NCBI GenBank assembly: GCA_963777625.1
Contig: CAVZRO010000006.1
Span: 1-64,000 of the forward strand
Reading direction: 5' to 3'
From: DATDIC01 sp963777625
GTDB lineage: Bacteria; Pseudomonadota; Alphaproteobacteria; Acetobacterales; Acetobacteraceae
Length of the DNA stretch: 64,000 nt
Shown here: positions 63,991 to 64,000 of the stretch, piece after piece
How positions within the stretch are numbered: the first letter of the stretch is position 1
Layout: the number at the start of each line of letters is the position of its first letter
Program-made: the position numbers and the translations under genes
The notes under the pieces: model-generated
Database searches by the model: none
The model's input: the letters and a program-made list of their open reading frames with translations, nothing else
What the model was told of the DNA's origin: nothing

Positions 63991-64000
63991 TTGGGACGGT

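Overview
The window is high-GC DNA from what is most likely an alphaproteobacterium, probably Acetobacteraceae (Rhodospirillales). The signs are a coxB-coxA-ctaB cytochrome aa3 block, the sdhE-mfd pair, a Tim44-domain protein, many secreted solute-binding proteins and MFS carriers, and abundant short palindromic repeats of the 'atggccgggacaagcccggccat' kind. The family assignment is inference; no rRNA gene is present. The only tRNA is the 5' end of a probable tRNA-Lys at the left edge.

Layout. 0.2-3.2 kb: FAH hydrolase, phenylacetate-CoA-ligase-like enzyme and enoyl-CoA hydratase in one plus-strand operon. 3.4-8.2 kb: HD-domain protein, an AbrB/Doc toxin-antitoxin pair with a palindromic operator, a phytanoyl-CoA dioxygenase, a sulfatase, and a degraded copy of the dioxygenase. 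8.3-15.1 kb: three short tandem arrays grown from the dispersed palindrome, around a SAF-domain dehydrogenase, a creatininase-family enzyme and a two-subunit molybdenum hydroxylase. 15.2-21 kb: a strongly damaged zone. It holds a thioredoxin-domain (DUF255) gene with about six frameshifts, a ruined catabolic cluster (SDR, enolase-superfamily enzyme, amino-acid ABC ATPase and permease) and a peroxiredoxin split in two around ABC sequence and a 279-base run with no cytosine.

21-36 kb: gluconolactonase-like protein, cold-shock protein, EamA exporter, methyltransferase, the cox block, sdhE, mfd, an MFS exporter and HU. 36-40 kb: aldehyde dehydrogenase, RraA-like protein and sugar-type binding protein, a likely catabolic set. 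40.1-41.4 kb: an AT-richer island with unknown small genes, one apparently needing a -1 shift on A7, and a DUF6471 gene. 41.6-49.2 kb: protealysin-like M4 peptidase with an emfourin-type inhibitor, a proline-rich lipoprotein, Hsp33, GNAT, DUF445 and CoxE-like VWA proteins. 49.5-52.8 kb: an accessory island of an XRE/ASCH/DUF4258-like/unknown operon, an RHH/PIN pair and an integrase remnant. 52.8-64 kb: MFS carrier, a complete IS4-family element with a 10-bp target duplication, branched-chain amino-acid-type binding protein, YqhA, an LLM oxidoreductase, Tim44 protein, and a histidine phosphatase whose 3' end is repeated on the far side of a gmhA-like gene and an IS5-family remnant, then DinB.

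A strong caution applies to the whole window. Many conserved genes (coxA, ctaB, mfd, DUF255, M4 peptidase, VWA, yqhA, a binding protein, an XRE regulator, PIN) carry single frameshifts. Two of them, coxA and ctaB, have an apparent extra G in the identical 11-base context ggcgggcgtga. Sequencing or assembly error is therefore a serious alternative to real gene decay, especially around 17-21 kb.
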